From Archangium primigenium (GTDB lineage Bacteria; Myxococcota; Myxococcia; Myxococcales; Myxococcaceae), in contig NZ_JADWYI010000001.1 of NCBI RefSeq assembly GCF_016904885.1, positions 2,356,001 through 2,420,000 of the forward strand: 64,000 nt of DNA, given 5' to 3'. Each line of letters starts with the position of its first letter. Positions within the stretch are counted from its first letter, which is position 1. Position numbers and translations under genes: made by a program. Below are positions 14,697 through 22,923 of this stretch, piece by piece. Below the pieces are notes generated by a model, which saw only the letters and a list, made by a program, of their open reading frames with translations, did not search any database and had not been told where the DNA came from.

Positions 14697-15722
14697 ATGC
14701 ACTTGCGAGTGTGCTTCGCACTTCTCTTCTGGGTGTCCGCCTGCGCGAGCGCGCCCCCCTCGCTCTCGCCGTCACGCTCCTCCGCCTTCGCCTTCGCCCC
14801 GGCGCCTCCCTCGTACCCGCGCCTCCAGTTCGTCTCCGCGCGGACGGACGTCGAGCATCCGCCCATCGCAAAGGCGGACCTGGAACAGGCCAGGGCGCTG
14901 CTCCTCCAGGCGCGCAATGACCTGGAGCCCCGTCAATGGGAAGCGTTGGCGGGCAAACTCACCGCTGCGGAACGAGCCTTCGAGCGCTTCTCCCAGGCCA
15001 CGAAAGCCAGCGGGCAAGCCGCGGAGGTGGTCAGGGGGGCGGAGGGAATCGCACAGGCGAGCCGTGCCAGGGCGTGGGTTGAAGTTTCTCCCCGAGTGGG
15101 CCCATTGCTCGTGTTTCTCGTGCTGCTCGACCCCTCCAGCACCGCCGGGCCGGAGATCGACCGTCGCCCGGAATGGGTGGACGCCCAAGGGGAGTACGAG
15201 GCCCGTCTGCGGGAGGTGGCAGAGGAGTCGCGACGACTCATGGGGGAACGTGCACTACAGGATGCCGAGCCTGACTTTGATTCGGCCCCGCTGATGGCCG
15301 TCAGGGAACCCAAGACTTGGCGGAACACGGAAAATCCAGCGACAGGTAGGTTCTACACCAGCGTCGAGGAGTATGACCGTATTCCTCGTTACCCTGATCA
15401 GACCTGTAAGAACAGCCACCTCGACAAACATCGTGAGCAGAAGTTCGCACTCTACAAGGCAATCCCTCCTCTAGATCCAAGACGGCCCAATTCGTCGAAC
15501 AAAAGATGGTACCCGGTGACACCATGCTCCAGGATTCGGCTGCGTCTTGCAGCCATGCAGAAAGTTCTTGATAAACGGGAGGAGATCCGGAAAGACTGCT
15601 TTGGGGGTAAATCTGATCCTGGCCATGATCAAGCAATAGACGATGTTGAACAGGGCATTGAAAACCTGAAGCCGCTCGAAGCAACAAATTGCGCCCCGGG
15701 TCACCTAATGGCGGATAAGTGA
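14697..15722 (+). CDS. SitA-like lipoprotein polymorphic toxin
   Basis: A 341-residue lipoprotein: the signal peptide ends in the lipobox VSAC with the lipidated cysteine at residue 16. A helical middle (about 60-200) is followed by a distinct C-terminal domain from about residue 215: RFYTSVEEYDRIPRYPD, a Cys/Trp-rich stretch, then KREEIRKDCFGGKSDPGH and QAIDDVEQGIEN. That tail resembles the predicted toxin family called Novel toxin 16, though I cannot verify the assignment. The layout (short lipoprotein leader, spacer, variable C-terminus, immunity gene three bases downstream) is that of Myxococcus SitA toxins delivered by outer-membrane exchange. Lower GC at the 3' end suggests the toxin tip was acquired. 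The ATG has a GGAGGA site; the long upstream open frame is ignored. Confidence 0.75.
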   Translation: MHLRVCFALLFWVSACASAPPSLSPSRSSAFAFAPAPPSYPRLQFVSARTDVEHPPIAKADLEQARALLLQARNDLEPRQWEALAGKLTAAERAFERFSQATKASGQAAEVVRGAEGIAQASRARAWVEVSPRVGPLLVFLVLLDPSSTAGPEIDRRPEWVDAQGEYEARLREVAEESRRLMGERALQDAEPDFDSAPLMAVREPKTWRNTENPATGRFYTSVEEYDRIPRYPDQTCKNSHLDKHREQKFALYKAIPPLDPRRPNSSNKRWYPVTPCSRIRLRLAAMQKVLDKREEIRKDCFGGKSDPGHDQAIDDVEQGIENLKPLEATNCAPGHLMADK

Positions 15723-15725
15723 ATC

Positions 15726-16358
15726 ATGTCGGAAGAACTCTTCGCGGCGATCGAACAGCACGACACAGCTCGGGTCAAGGCACTGCTGGCAGGGGGAGCC
15801 AATCCGAACGAGCCGCAGTCAGAGGAGCGGGGGCTGCGTCCGCTGCAAGAGGCCATCTTCGCACTTTACGATGGAGGCGAGGTCGACGTACTCCAGGCGC
15901 TCATCGAGCACGGCGCGGACGTCAACGCTTGGGACGCCAAGCGGGACCAGACCCCCTTGTTGACGGCCGTCTGCGAGCAAGAGGTAGCGGCCCTCGAAGT
16001 GCTCGTGCGGGCGGGGGCCGACCCCAATGTGCGCAGCAGCGAAGGCATCATGCCGCTGCGGGCATGCGCGGAGGTGGGCAGCCTTTCCATGGCGGCTCTG
16101 CTCCTGTACGCGGGGGCCGCCCGGACCATCAACGATTGGGGCGGGCTGTCCGGGCTCACCGCTCTCGGGCATGCGGCACTTCGACTGGACATACCCATGA
16201 TCAAGCTACTGCTCGCCGCAGGCGCTAACCCGAGGGCCCCGGACGAGGACGACCTACATGCCCACGACCGTCTGCCGCCGCGTGCTGAATCTGATTCCCA
16301 GACATGGGACGCCGCGTTCGAACTGCTCGGAGGAGCGAAGGACCGCATGCCGTTGTAG
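15726..16358 (+). CDS. Ankyrin-repeat immunity protein
   Basis: A 210-residue soluble protein built of about five ankyrin repeats (LFAAIEQHDTARVKALLAGG, VDVLQALIEHGADVNAWD, VAALEVLVRAGADPNVRSSE, LSMAALLLYAG, IPMIKLLLAAGANP). It has no signal peptide. It begins three bases after the lipoprotein toxin stop, so it is made with it. Ankyrin proteins are a known class of immunity protein in polymorphic toxin loci, and I infer that it binds and neutralises the C-terminal domain of the preceding toxin (a SitI-type role). A remnant of another immunity gene follows directly. Confidence 0.75.
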   Translation: MSEELFAAIEQHDTARVKALLAGGANPNEPQSEERGLRPLQEAIFALYDGGEVDVLQALIEHGADVNAWDAKRDQTPLLTAVCEQEVAALEVLVRAGADPNVRSSEGIMPLRACAEVGSLSMAALLLYAGAARTINDWGGLSGLTALGHAALRLDIPMIKLLLAAGANPRAPDEDDLHAHDRLPPRAESDSQTWDAAFELLGGAKDRMPL

Positions 16359-16359
16359 A

Positions 16360-16482
16360 ATGGAGGTCGCGTGCCTCGGGCTCACGGACACGCCGCTCGA
16401 CCTGGACACCCCCGCGCACCTGGACGCACTCAAACGGGCCTACGAGCGCTTCCCGAAGATTGGCGGGCGCGCGACTCCGTGA
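16360..16482 (+). pseudogene. Imm52 immunity gene remnant (C-terminal 35 residues)
   Basis: A 40-codon frame starting one base after the ankyrin gene stop. From residue 8 on it reads LTDTPLDLDTPAHLDALKRA then YERFPKIGGRATP, nearly the same as the end of the complete Imm52 protein at 57140-57901 (LTDAPLDLDTPAHLEALKRA, YERFPRIGGRSTP). The first ~215 residues are missing, so this is the tail of a lost immunity gene. It could also be a short functional peptide, but truncation is the simpler reading. Confidence 0.78.
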
Positions 16483-16667
16483 CGGCTGCACCGTTCGCAG
16501 GCCGTTGCTGTGGCCCCCTACGGCCCTCTTCACTTCCGGCAAGCCTCAAGTCGGCCTGCCCCAAGGCGCTCCCTACGCGCTCCGCTCGGGCCCGCCCACG
16601 CGTAAAGCAACGCGGGCAGCGGTTCACAACGTCAACGAAGCCGGAGGACCGTGAGCTGGCGTGTCAT

Positions 16668-16852
16668 TGGCCATGATGCGACGCCTCGCATTGCCCTGCT
16701 GAAGCAAGACACACGGACGAAGGCGGGCATTTCCGGTCGTCGCGAGAAGGCCGGGTGGAGCCATGACTATCTTCTTTCTCTGCTGACGCTCCGCTCCTGA
16801 CCCTGACAGGGCCGTTTCATTAAAATCAGCCATTTATGGTGCGATTGCCCTG
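16668..16852. mobile_element. Second ISAs1-family right-end fragment
   Basis: 185 bp almost identical to the 3' end of the first ISAs1 remnant (13022-13160 joined to 14178-14227), with only a few substitutions and without the IS630 insertion. It encodes the same frame-broken tail (KQDTRTKAGISGRREKAGW) and ends in GCGATTGCCCTG, a better-preserved terminal repeat. It gives the empty-site sequence for the IS630. The 185 bp before it (16483-16667) show nothing recognisable. Confidence 0.75.
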
Positions 16853-16928
16853 CTGCCACGCCTTGATGCCCTGCCGACCCGGATAGAGGGCGTGTGGCGG
16901 GGCTCCATTACTGGGAATCGCTGGAAGC

Positions 16929-17303
16929 TCAGGGGGTGCAGGTCATGCAATCCACCCAGACTCGCATGACGAGACTCAACGGGATGGGGACGCTGGCGAA
17001 CACCACGCAGAGCTTCCCCCGTAGGGCTTGGCGAGGGCGAAGGTGCAGCAGCACAAGCGGGATGACGAACAGCAGGACAAAGACGATTCCGAAATGAATG
17101 GTCGCGTCCGGATCGGCTGGGAGCACGAGGAGCGGTTCCTGCTGTCCCTCGATGTACTCGTAGGCATCCGAGAAACGTTCGGAGGCGTACAGGGCCAGGG
17201 GAAACAACACGAGCCACTGCGCGCCCAGGAGGAGACGGGCGAGCCTTCTGCCCGATCGGGTCCCTCCCGGAACCGGGGTCTCTCGCGCGCGCTCGGTGGC
17301 CAT
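16929..17303 (-). CDS. Small membrane protein, unknown function
   Basis: A 124-residue protein with two or three hydrophobic segments: LARLLLGAQWLVLFPLALY (about 21-39), FGIVFVLLFVIPLVLLHL (about 71-88) and CVVFASVPIPLSLVMRVW (about 98-115). Between the first two is a short acidic loop. I recognise no family. The start ATG is 13 bases after the stop of the conserved gene upstream, so the two probably form an operon. Its 3' end lies at the edge of the IS-rich island. Confidence 0.55.
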   Translation of the reverse strand: MATERARETPVPGGTRSGRRLARLLLGAQWLVLFPLALYASERFSDAYEYIEGQQEPLLVLPADPDATIHFGIVFVLLFVIPLVLLHLRPRQALRGKLCVVFASVPIPLSLVMRVWVDCMTCTP

Positions 17304-17316
17304 CGCGAGTGGGGGC

Positions 17317-17862
17317 CTACTTGTACGGCACCACGGTGCCGCCCCGGTGGGCGGAGTCGCGCAGGACCAGGCGCGTCTCCTTGTAGAGGCGCGCCGCCTT
17401 GGGCCCCACCAGGAAGGGCTTGGGGTCTCCCTTGCGGAAGGTCTTCTTGAGGTACTCCTCCACCTCTCGGTACAGCCTGAGGAACTGGTCCGCCGCCGCC
17501 TCCTTGCGGCCCGTCTGCGGCGTCACGTCCATCTCCGCCCACATCTGGCCACTGAGCAGCTCGCCCTCCTCGTTGAGCCGGCTGCGCTCGAAGAAGATGA
17601 CGGGCGAGCGCACCTCGTCGATGCGCCAGAAGCCCTTGTCCGGGCCCCGCTTCATCTTGTCCACGATGGCCGGGCCCACGGCCACGGCCACCAGGTAGAG
17701 GTCCTCCTCGGGCAGCCGGGGCACGTTCTCCTGGCGCGCCTTGAAGGCGACCCAGTCCGGAGGCACGCGCCGGGGGTACACCTCCAGGTCGAAGCGCTCG
17801 AGGTGGCGGAAGAAGGCGACCTCGTCGTCGGGGGACATGAAGAACTGGAGCTGGGTGGCCAT
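17317..17862 (-). CDS. Conserved hypothetical protein
   Basis: A 181-residue soluble protein beginning MATQLQFFMSPDDEVAFFRHL and ending RDSAHRGGTVVPYK. It is rich in charged residues, has no signal peptide or membrane segment, and looks like a single mixed alpha/beta domain. I do not recognise a family with a known function. Its last ~17 codons are repeated as a decayed fragment at 12430-12482, on the far side of the IS/toxin island. It is divergent from the M32 carboxypeptidase with a 73-bp gap and is followed by a small membrane protein gene. Confidence 0.7.
   Translation of the reverse strand: MATQLQFFMSPDDEVAFFRHLERFDLEVYPRRVPPDWVAFKARQENVPRLPEEDLYLVAVAVGPAIVDKMKRGPDKGFWRIDEVRSPVIFFERSRLNEEGELLSGQMWAEMDVTPQTGRKEAAADQFLRLYREVEEYLKKTFRKGDPKPFLVGPKAARLYKETRLVLRDSAHRGGTVVPYK
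17320..17371. repeat. Right direct repeat of the accessory island
   Basis: Matches 12430-12482 in the same orientation at about 90% identity. Here it is the intact 3' end of a coding gene on the minus strand. Together the copies bound about 4.9 kb that holds the ISAs1/IS630 elements, the toxin/immunity pair and the Imm52 remnant. Confidence 0.6.
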
Positions 17863-17935
17863 GCGTCCGCCCCTTAACCGAATGCCGGCTCTTGCGGAAG
17901 TCCGAGCCCCTTCCGGACTAAACAATCGCCCCCTC

Positions 17936-19435
17936 ATGGACACCACTTTCGACGCCCTGCTGCTCCGGATGAAGGAGCTCCGCGACCTCGGAGGCCTCAT
18001 CGGCCTGGCCTCCTGGGACCAGGAAACCTACCTGCCCGCCAAGGCGGCCGAGGCGCGCGCGCAGCAGCTCACCACCCTCCAGGGGCTCCAGCACGAGCGG
18101 CTGGTGGACCCGCGCCTGGGCGAATGGCTCGCCTGGACCCAGGACCGCAGGGATCTCACCGACGACCAGCTCGCCATGGCGCGCGTGCTCATCCAGGAGC
18201 GCGATCGGGCGGTGAAGGTGCCCCGCACGCTCGTGCATGCCCTCGCGGAGGCTCAGAGCCGGGGCGTGCACGCCTGGCGCGAGGCGCGCAAGGCCAACCG
18301 CTTCGACCTCTTCCGGCCCGCCCTGGAGCGGCTGCTCACCCTGCGCCGCGAGCAGGCCGACGCCTATGGCCACGCGGGCGAGCGTTATGACGCGCTGCTC
18401 GAGGGCTTCGAGCCCGGCATGCGCGTGGCGCGCCTGGGGCCGGTGCTCTCCTCCCTGCGCGACACCCTCATCGGCTGGGTGGGCCGCCTCCAGGCCTCGC
18501 CGCGCCAGGGCCCGGACCTCCTGGCGGGCCGGCACTTCGACCTGGAGGGCCGCAAGCGCCTATGCCAGCGGCTGCTCGAGGACATGGGCTTCGACCTGGA
18601 GGCGGGGCGGCTCGACCAGAGTGTCCACCCGTTCTCCAGTGGTTTGCACCCCACGGATGTGCGGCTCACCACGGGGCTGGAGGAGCCCGGGCTCGCGTGC
18701 CTCTTCAGCACCCTGCACGAGGGGGGGCACGGCCTGTACGAGCAGGGTTTCCACCCGGTGTTGCATCGCACGCCGCTGGCGAACGCGCCCTCCATGGGCC
18801 TGCACGAGTCCCAGTCCCGGCTGTGGGAGAACCTGGTGGGCCGGGGCCGGCCGTTCTGGACGCACTACTTCCCGGTGCTGCGCGAGGCCTTCCCGGACAC
18901 GCTCGCGGACGTGGACCTGGAGGGCTTCCTCGCGTCCGTCAACCGGGTGACGCCCTCGCTCATCCGCGTGGACGCGGACGAGGTGACGTACAACCTGCAC
19001 ATCGTGCTGCGCTACGAGCTGGAGCTGCTGCTCATCCGGGACGAGCTGCCGGTGGCGGACCTGCCCGAGGCGTGGAACGAGCGCATGCGGCGCTTCCTCG
19101 GCGTCGCCCCGCCGGATGACCGCCGGGGCGTGCTCCAGGACATCCACTGGGCCTGGGGGGAGTTCGGCTACTTCCCCACGTACGCGCTCGGCAACCTGTA
19201 CGCCGCGTCCCTCTACGCCACGGCGCGCCGGGCCCTGCCGGACTTGGAGCGGGGACTGGCCCGAGGCGAACTGCGGCCTCTGCGCGACTGGCTGCGCACC
19301 CACGTGCACGCGGAGGGCTACCGCCTGCCCGCGGAGGAGCGGGTGCGGGTGGTGACGGGCGAGGGCCTCACGGACGACGACTTCCTGGGCTACCTGAAGT
19401 CCAAGTTCGGGACGCTCTACGACGTGAAGTTGTGA
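17936..19435 (+). CDS. Carboxypeptidase Taq family (M32) metallopeptidase
   Basis: A 499-residue cytosolic zinc carboxypeptidase, normal length for M32. The zinc motif HEGGH is at about residue 261 (STLHEGGHGLYEQGF), and the family motifs HESQSRLWEN and GYFPTYALGNLYAA follow, with the DPHPF-equivalent read as HPFSSG. It removes C-terminal amino acids from peptides. The start ATG (MDTTFDALLLRMKEL) matches family N-termini; the longer open frame upstream overlaps the divergent gene and is a shadow. It stands alone; the stop codon lies in an 11-bp tandem repeat. Confidence 0.92.
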   Translation: MDTTFDALLLRMKELRDLGGLIGLASWDQETYLPAKAAEARAQQLTTLQGLQHERLVDPRLGEWLAWTQDRRDLTDDQLAMARVLIQERDRAVKVPRTLVHALAEAQSRGVHAWREARKANRFDLFRPALERLLTLRREQADAYGHAGERYDALLEGFEPGMRVARLGPVLSSLRDTLIGWVGRLQASPRQGPDLLAGRHFDLEGRKRLCQRLLEDMGFDLEAGRLDQSVHPFSSGLHPTDVRLTTGLEEPGLACLFSTLHEGGHGLYEQGFHPVLHRTPLANAPSMGLHESQSRLWENLVGRGRPFWTHYFPVLREAFPDTLADVDLEGFLASVNRVTPSLIRVDADEVTYNLHIVLRYELELLLIRDELPVADLPEAWNERMRRFLGVAPPDDRRGVLQDIHWAWGEFGYFPTYALGNLYAASLYATARRALPDLERGLARGELRPLRDWLRTHVHAEGYRLPAEERVRVVTGEGLTDDDFLGYLKSKFGTLYDVKL

Positions 19436-19462
19436 GGCAGGTGTGAGGCAGGTGTGAGGTGG
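19431..19462. repeat. 11-bp tandem repeat carrying the stop codon
   Basis: TGTGAGGCAGG occurs twice and then partly a third time. Because 11 is not a multiple of three, the three TGAs (19433, 19444, 19455) fall in all three frames, so translation of the peptidase gene must end here whatever the frame. Probably a replication-slippage product. Confidence 0.6.
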
Positions 19463-19532
19463 TGGGCGTCCGCGCCCGGGCCTCCGCCGCGCGCGTTGTG
19501 GCGGCGGGGGCTCCATGGAACGGTGCCGCCCC

Positions 19533-21278
19533 ATGGCCGTCACTTCGCAGTCCGTCTCGCAGCCCGTCTCACCGCAGCCCTTCGAGCTGTCGCGTTCGGA
19601 GAAGATCCTCACCCTGGCGGGCGTGCTGCTCGGCATGTTGCTGGCCGCGCTCGACCAGACGATCGTGTCCACCGCGGGCCCCGCCATCCAGAGTGACCTG
19701 GGCATTCCCGCGTCGCTCTACGCGTGGATCACCACGTCCTACCTGGTGGCCTCCACGGTGCTGGTGCCGGTGTACGGCAAGCTGTCGGACGGCTTCGGCC
19801 GGCGGCGCATCCTGGTCATCGGCATCCTCATCTTCCTCACGGGCTCGGCGCTCTGCGGCCTGTCGCGCACCACGATGCAGCTCATCCTCTCGCGGGCGTT
19901 GCAGGGGGCGGGCTCCGCGTCGCTCTTCACCAGCGCCTTCGCCATCGTGGCGGACATCTTCCCGCCCTCCGAGCGTGGCAAGTACCAGGGCATCTTCGGT
20001 GGCGTGTTCGGCCTGTCGAGCGTGGTGGGGCCGCTGGTGGGGGGCTTCCTCACGGACCATCTGAGCTGGCACTGGGTGTTCTTCGTCAACCTGCCCCTGG
20101 GCGCGGTGGCGCTCGGCTTCATCCTCACGCGCATGCCGCCCCTGCGCCGCGAGGGCGTGCGGCCCTCGGTGGACCTGTGGGGCGCGCTGACCCTGGCGGT
20201 GTTCACCGTGCCCCTGCTGGTGGCGCTGTCGCTCGGGCGCGGTGCCCCGTCGTCGGAGGGCGGGGGCGCGTCCTGGTCGGTGGGGCTGCTGGTCGTGTCC
20301 GCGGTGGGGCTCGTGGCCTTCCTGTTCGTGGAGCGCTCGGTGCGTGAGCCCCTGTTGGACCTGTCGCTCTTCAAGAACCGCGTGTTCGCCGTGGGCAACC
20401 TCGCCACCTTCCTCAATGGTGGCGTCTTCCTGGGCGCCATCGTCTTCCTGCCGCTCTTCATGGTGAACGTGGTGGGCCTGTCCGCCACGCGCTCGGGACT
20501 CACGCTGACGCCGCTCACCCTGGGCATCGTCGCGGGCAACGTGCTGTCCGGGCAGCTCGTGGCGCGCTGGGGGCGCTACAAGCCGTTGATGATCCTGGCC
20601 CAGTGTCTGCTCCTGGCCGCCTTCGCGGTGATGGGCTTCACGCTCTCGCCCGAGTCCACCCAGGGCGAGCTCACCGTGAAGATGGTGGCGGTGGGGCTGG
20701 GGCTGGGGCCCGCCATTCCGCTCTTCACGCTCGCCATCCAGAATGGCGTGTCGCCCACCCGCATGGGCGTGGCCACGGCGAGCGCGACCTTCTTCCGGCA
20801 GATGGGCTCCACCGTGGGCGTGGCGCTCTTGGGCATGGTGTTCGGCGGGATGCTCGGCTCGGCCATGGCCACGCACCTGGCCGAGGCCACCCGGGACGCG
20901 CCCGAGGGCCTGCGCCAGGAGCTCCAGGCCGCCGCGGTCCCGGGAGGGGAGGGCGCGGGGGCGGGTGAGGGCGCTCCGGGTCAGCGGGCGTTCGACGCGG
21001 CGGCGCTCCGCGCGCGCCTGGCCGGGGAGTTCGAGCAGCGGCGCGCGGCGCTCCCACCCGGGGAGGAGGCCCCCCGCGCGGCGCTGGAGCGGGAGCAGCG
21101 GGAGGCCGAGGCCGCCGTGGACCGGATGGACCTGGGCATCAAGCGCGCCTTCACCGAGGCCATTCGCGCGCTGTACCTCAGCGCCCTGGGGGTGGCGGCC
21201 CTCGCGCTGCTCGTCATCCTCGCGCTGCCGGAGCTGCCCTTGCGCAAGAGCAACGCGCCCCCGCCCGTGGCGGAATAG
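19533..21278 (+). CDS. DHA2-family MFS drug efflux transporter
   Basis: A 581-residue transporter of the EmrB/QacA type with 14 predicted membrane segments. Motifs seen: LDQTIVSTAGPAI in TM1, GKLSDGFGRRRIL (motif A) after TM2, and GGVFGLSSVVGPLVGGFL (motif C, typical of antiporters) in TM5. It should export hydrophobic compounds in exchange for protons. An unusual hydrophilic insert of about 90 residues rich in Ala/Glu/Arg lies between TM13 and TM14 (after ATHLAEATRDAPEG); this is longer than in most relatives. A second possible start lies 18 bases upstream. No regulator gene is adjacent. Confidence 0.88.
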   Translation: MAVTSQSVSQPVSPQPFELSRSEKILTLAGVLLGMLLAALDQTIVSTAGPAIQSDLGIPASLYAWITTSYLVASTVLVPVYGKLSDGFGRRRILVIGILIFLTGSALCGLSRTTMQLILSRALQGAGSASLFTSAFAIVADIFPPSERGKYQGIFGGVFGLSSVVGPLVGGFLTDHLSWHWVFFVNLPLGAVALGFILTRMPPLRREGVRPSVDLWGALTLAVFTVPLLVALSLGRGAPSSEGGGASWSVGLLVVSAVGLVAFLFVERSVREPLLDLSLFKNRVFAVGNLATFLNGGVFLGAIVFLPLFMVNVVGLSATRSGLTLTPLTLGIVAGNVLSGQLVARWGRYKPLMILAQCLLLAAFAVMGFTLSPESTQGELTVKMVAVGLGLGPAIPLFTLAIQNGVSPTRMGVATASATFFRQMGSTVGVALLGMVFGGMLGSAMATHLAEATRDAPEGLRQELQAAAVPGGEGAGAGEGAPGQRAFDAAALRARLAGEFEQRRAALPPGEEAPRAALEREQREAEAAVDRMDLGIKRAFTEAIRALYLSALGVAALALLVILALPELPLRKSNAPPPVAE

Positions 21279-21281
21279 CGC

Positions 21282-22898
21282 CTACTCCTTCTGGCCGCGC
21301 GCCCGCGTGTAGATGAACGAGACGGCCAGGAGCAGCGCCCCGAGCACCAGGAAGGTGAGGATGCGCTGATTGGGCGGCAGGCCGGACAGGTCCACGAACA
21401 GGAGCCGCGCGAGCGCGAGGCCGAGCACGCCGAGCCCCGCGAAGCGGTACCAGCGCTCGCGCACGGTGAAGCCGAGCAGGAACAGGAGCGAGGCCGCCAG
21501 GCCCCAGGCGAGCGTGACGAGCGCCGGGGGCAGCACGTCGCCCAGCATCCACACGGCGGCGAACCCCGCGCCCAGGGCGCACAGGGCCTGGAGGCTCGGA
21601 CGGGAGACGCTGGCGCGCGCCACCGACAGCCGCTCCACGATCACGAAGGCCACGAGCAGGCCCGCGTTGAGCCCGGCGCGCCCCGCGGGCGGCAGCCATG
21701 TGGCCCCCAGCGCGAGGAAGAGCAGGCCCACGCCCACGCTCGTGAGGGCGCTGGCGCCCAGGGTCCGCCCGGCGAGCCCCGCCCCGAGCCCCACCACCGT
21801 CCAGGTGCGCACGAGCGTCGCGCCCTCGAACTCGGTGGGTACGCCCAGGGCGAGCGAGAGCACCGCCGTGGCCACGTACGTCTGGAAGAGGGCGTCCGAG
21901 GCCCCCCGCATCCGCGCCCCGGCGCCGCACGCCGCCTGGGCGAGTGCCACGGCGACGAAGAAGGCGAACAGGCGCGGGGAGTCCCAGCGCTCCACCTCCA
22001 CGGCGCCCAGGGCGAGCAGCCCGGCCCAGTTGAGCAGGGCGAAGGTGAGCCCCACGCGCCGCGACAGCTCGCGCGGCTCGATGAGCAGGGCCACGGAGAA
22101 GAGGACGTAATAGAGCGCGAGGAAGCCGAGGCTCAGGGCGAGCCGGTCCCCCGTGCTTCCCCCCGGCGCGATGGCCTGCGTGCGCATGGCCCACACCACG
22201 TGCGTGGAGTAGACGGCGACGAGGCTCGACAGGGGGACGATCACCCAGCGGTTCTTCACCAGGAAGAAGAGCGCCCCGGCGGCCAGCAGCGCCGTGGACA
22301 GGAGCGTGAAGAGGGTGATGTCGCTGAGCATCCCCGTGTGCAGTCCGAGGAACAGGGCGATGCCCGCCACCGTCTCCGAGCGCATGCGGTGGGCCACCAC
22401 CACGATGGCCACCGTGTTGAGCGCCAGCAGCACGAGCGCCAGCACCTCGCTGTCGATCACCCGCACGGCGGGCACGAAGTGCAGCGCGTAGGTGACGAAG
22501 TAGCCGAGCGCCAGGCCTCCCCCGAAGAGGATCTGCCCGAACAGCGCGTGGCGCCGCGACAGCCAGAGGCCCAGCGCCGCGAGCCCCGCGCTCAGCAGGT
22601 AGCCCAGACCCACGCGCGCGAGCACGCCCAGGTCCCCGAAGTGGTAGATGATGAGGAAGGCGAAGCCGAGGATCAGCGCGACGATGCCCGCGCGGCTCAG
22701 CCAGTACGTGCCCAGGTGCGCCTCGAGGTCCCTCGGCGCGGGGGCCGGCGCGGCGCTCGGGACGACGGGCGGAGGCGGTGGGAGGGCCACGGGCGGCGGC
22801 GCGGCTTCCAGTCGGGCGATGCGCGCTTCCAGCCGGGCAACCGTGTCCTCCAGTCGCCGCACGACGTCATTCAACTCCCGCGAGTTGTCCTCCGCCAT
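21282..22898 (-). CDS. DUF2339 polytopic membrane protein
   Basis: A 538-residue protein. It starts with a coiled coil (residues 5-35, RRLEDTVARLEARIARLEA), followed by a Pro-rich linker, then about 14 hydrophobic segments with the DUF2339 pattern (YWLSRAGIVALILGFAFLI near 75; the C-terminal GLPPNQRILTFLVLGALLL). The function of the family is not known; it resembles large cell-envelope proteins. It is 25 bases downstream of the Cys-rich small protein gene and likely in the same operon, and meets the MFS gene tail to tail with three bases between them. Confidence 0.85.
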   Translation of the reverse strand: MAEDNSRELNDVVRRLEDTVARLEARIARLEAAPPPVALPPPPPVVPSAAPAPAPRDLEAHLGTYWLSRAGIVALILGFAFLIIYHFGDLGVLARVGLGYLLSAGLAALGLWLSRRHALFGQILFGGGLALGYFVTYALHFVPAVRVIDSEVLALVLLALNTVAIVVVAHRMRSETVAGIALFLGLHTGMLSDITLFTLLSTALLAAGALFFLVKNRWVIVPLSSLVAVYSTHVVWAMRTQAIAPGGSTGDRLALSLGFLALYYVLFSVALLIEPRELSRRVGLTFALLNWAGLLALGAVEVERWDSPRLFAFFVAVALAQAACGAGARMRGASDALFQTYVATAVLSLALGVPTEFEGATLVRTWTVVGLGAGLAGRTLGASALTSVGVGLLFLALGATWLPPAGRAGLNAGLLVAFVIVERLSVARASVSRPSLQALCALGAGFAAVWMLGDVLPPALVTLAWGLAASLLFLLGFTVRERWYRFAGLGVLGLALARLLFVDLSGLPPNQRILTFLVLGALLLAVSFIYTRARGQKE

Positions 22899-22923
22899 GG
22901 ACTCCCTGGGCGAGCCCCCAGGC

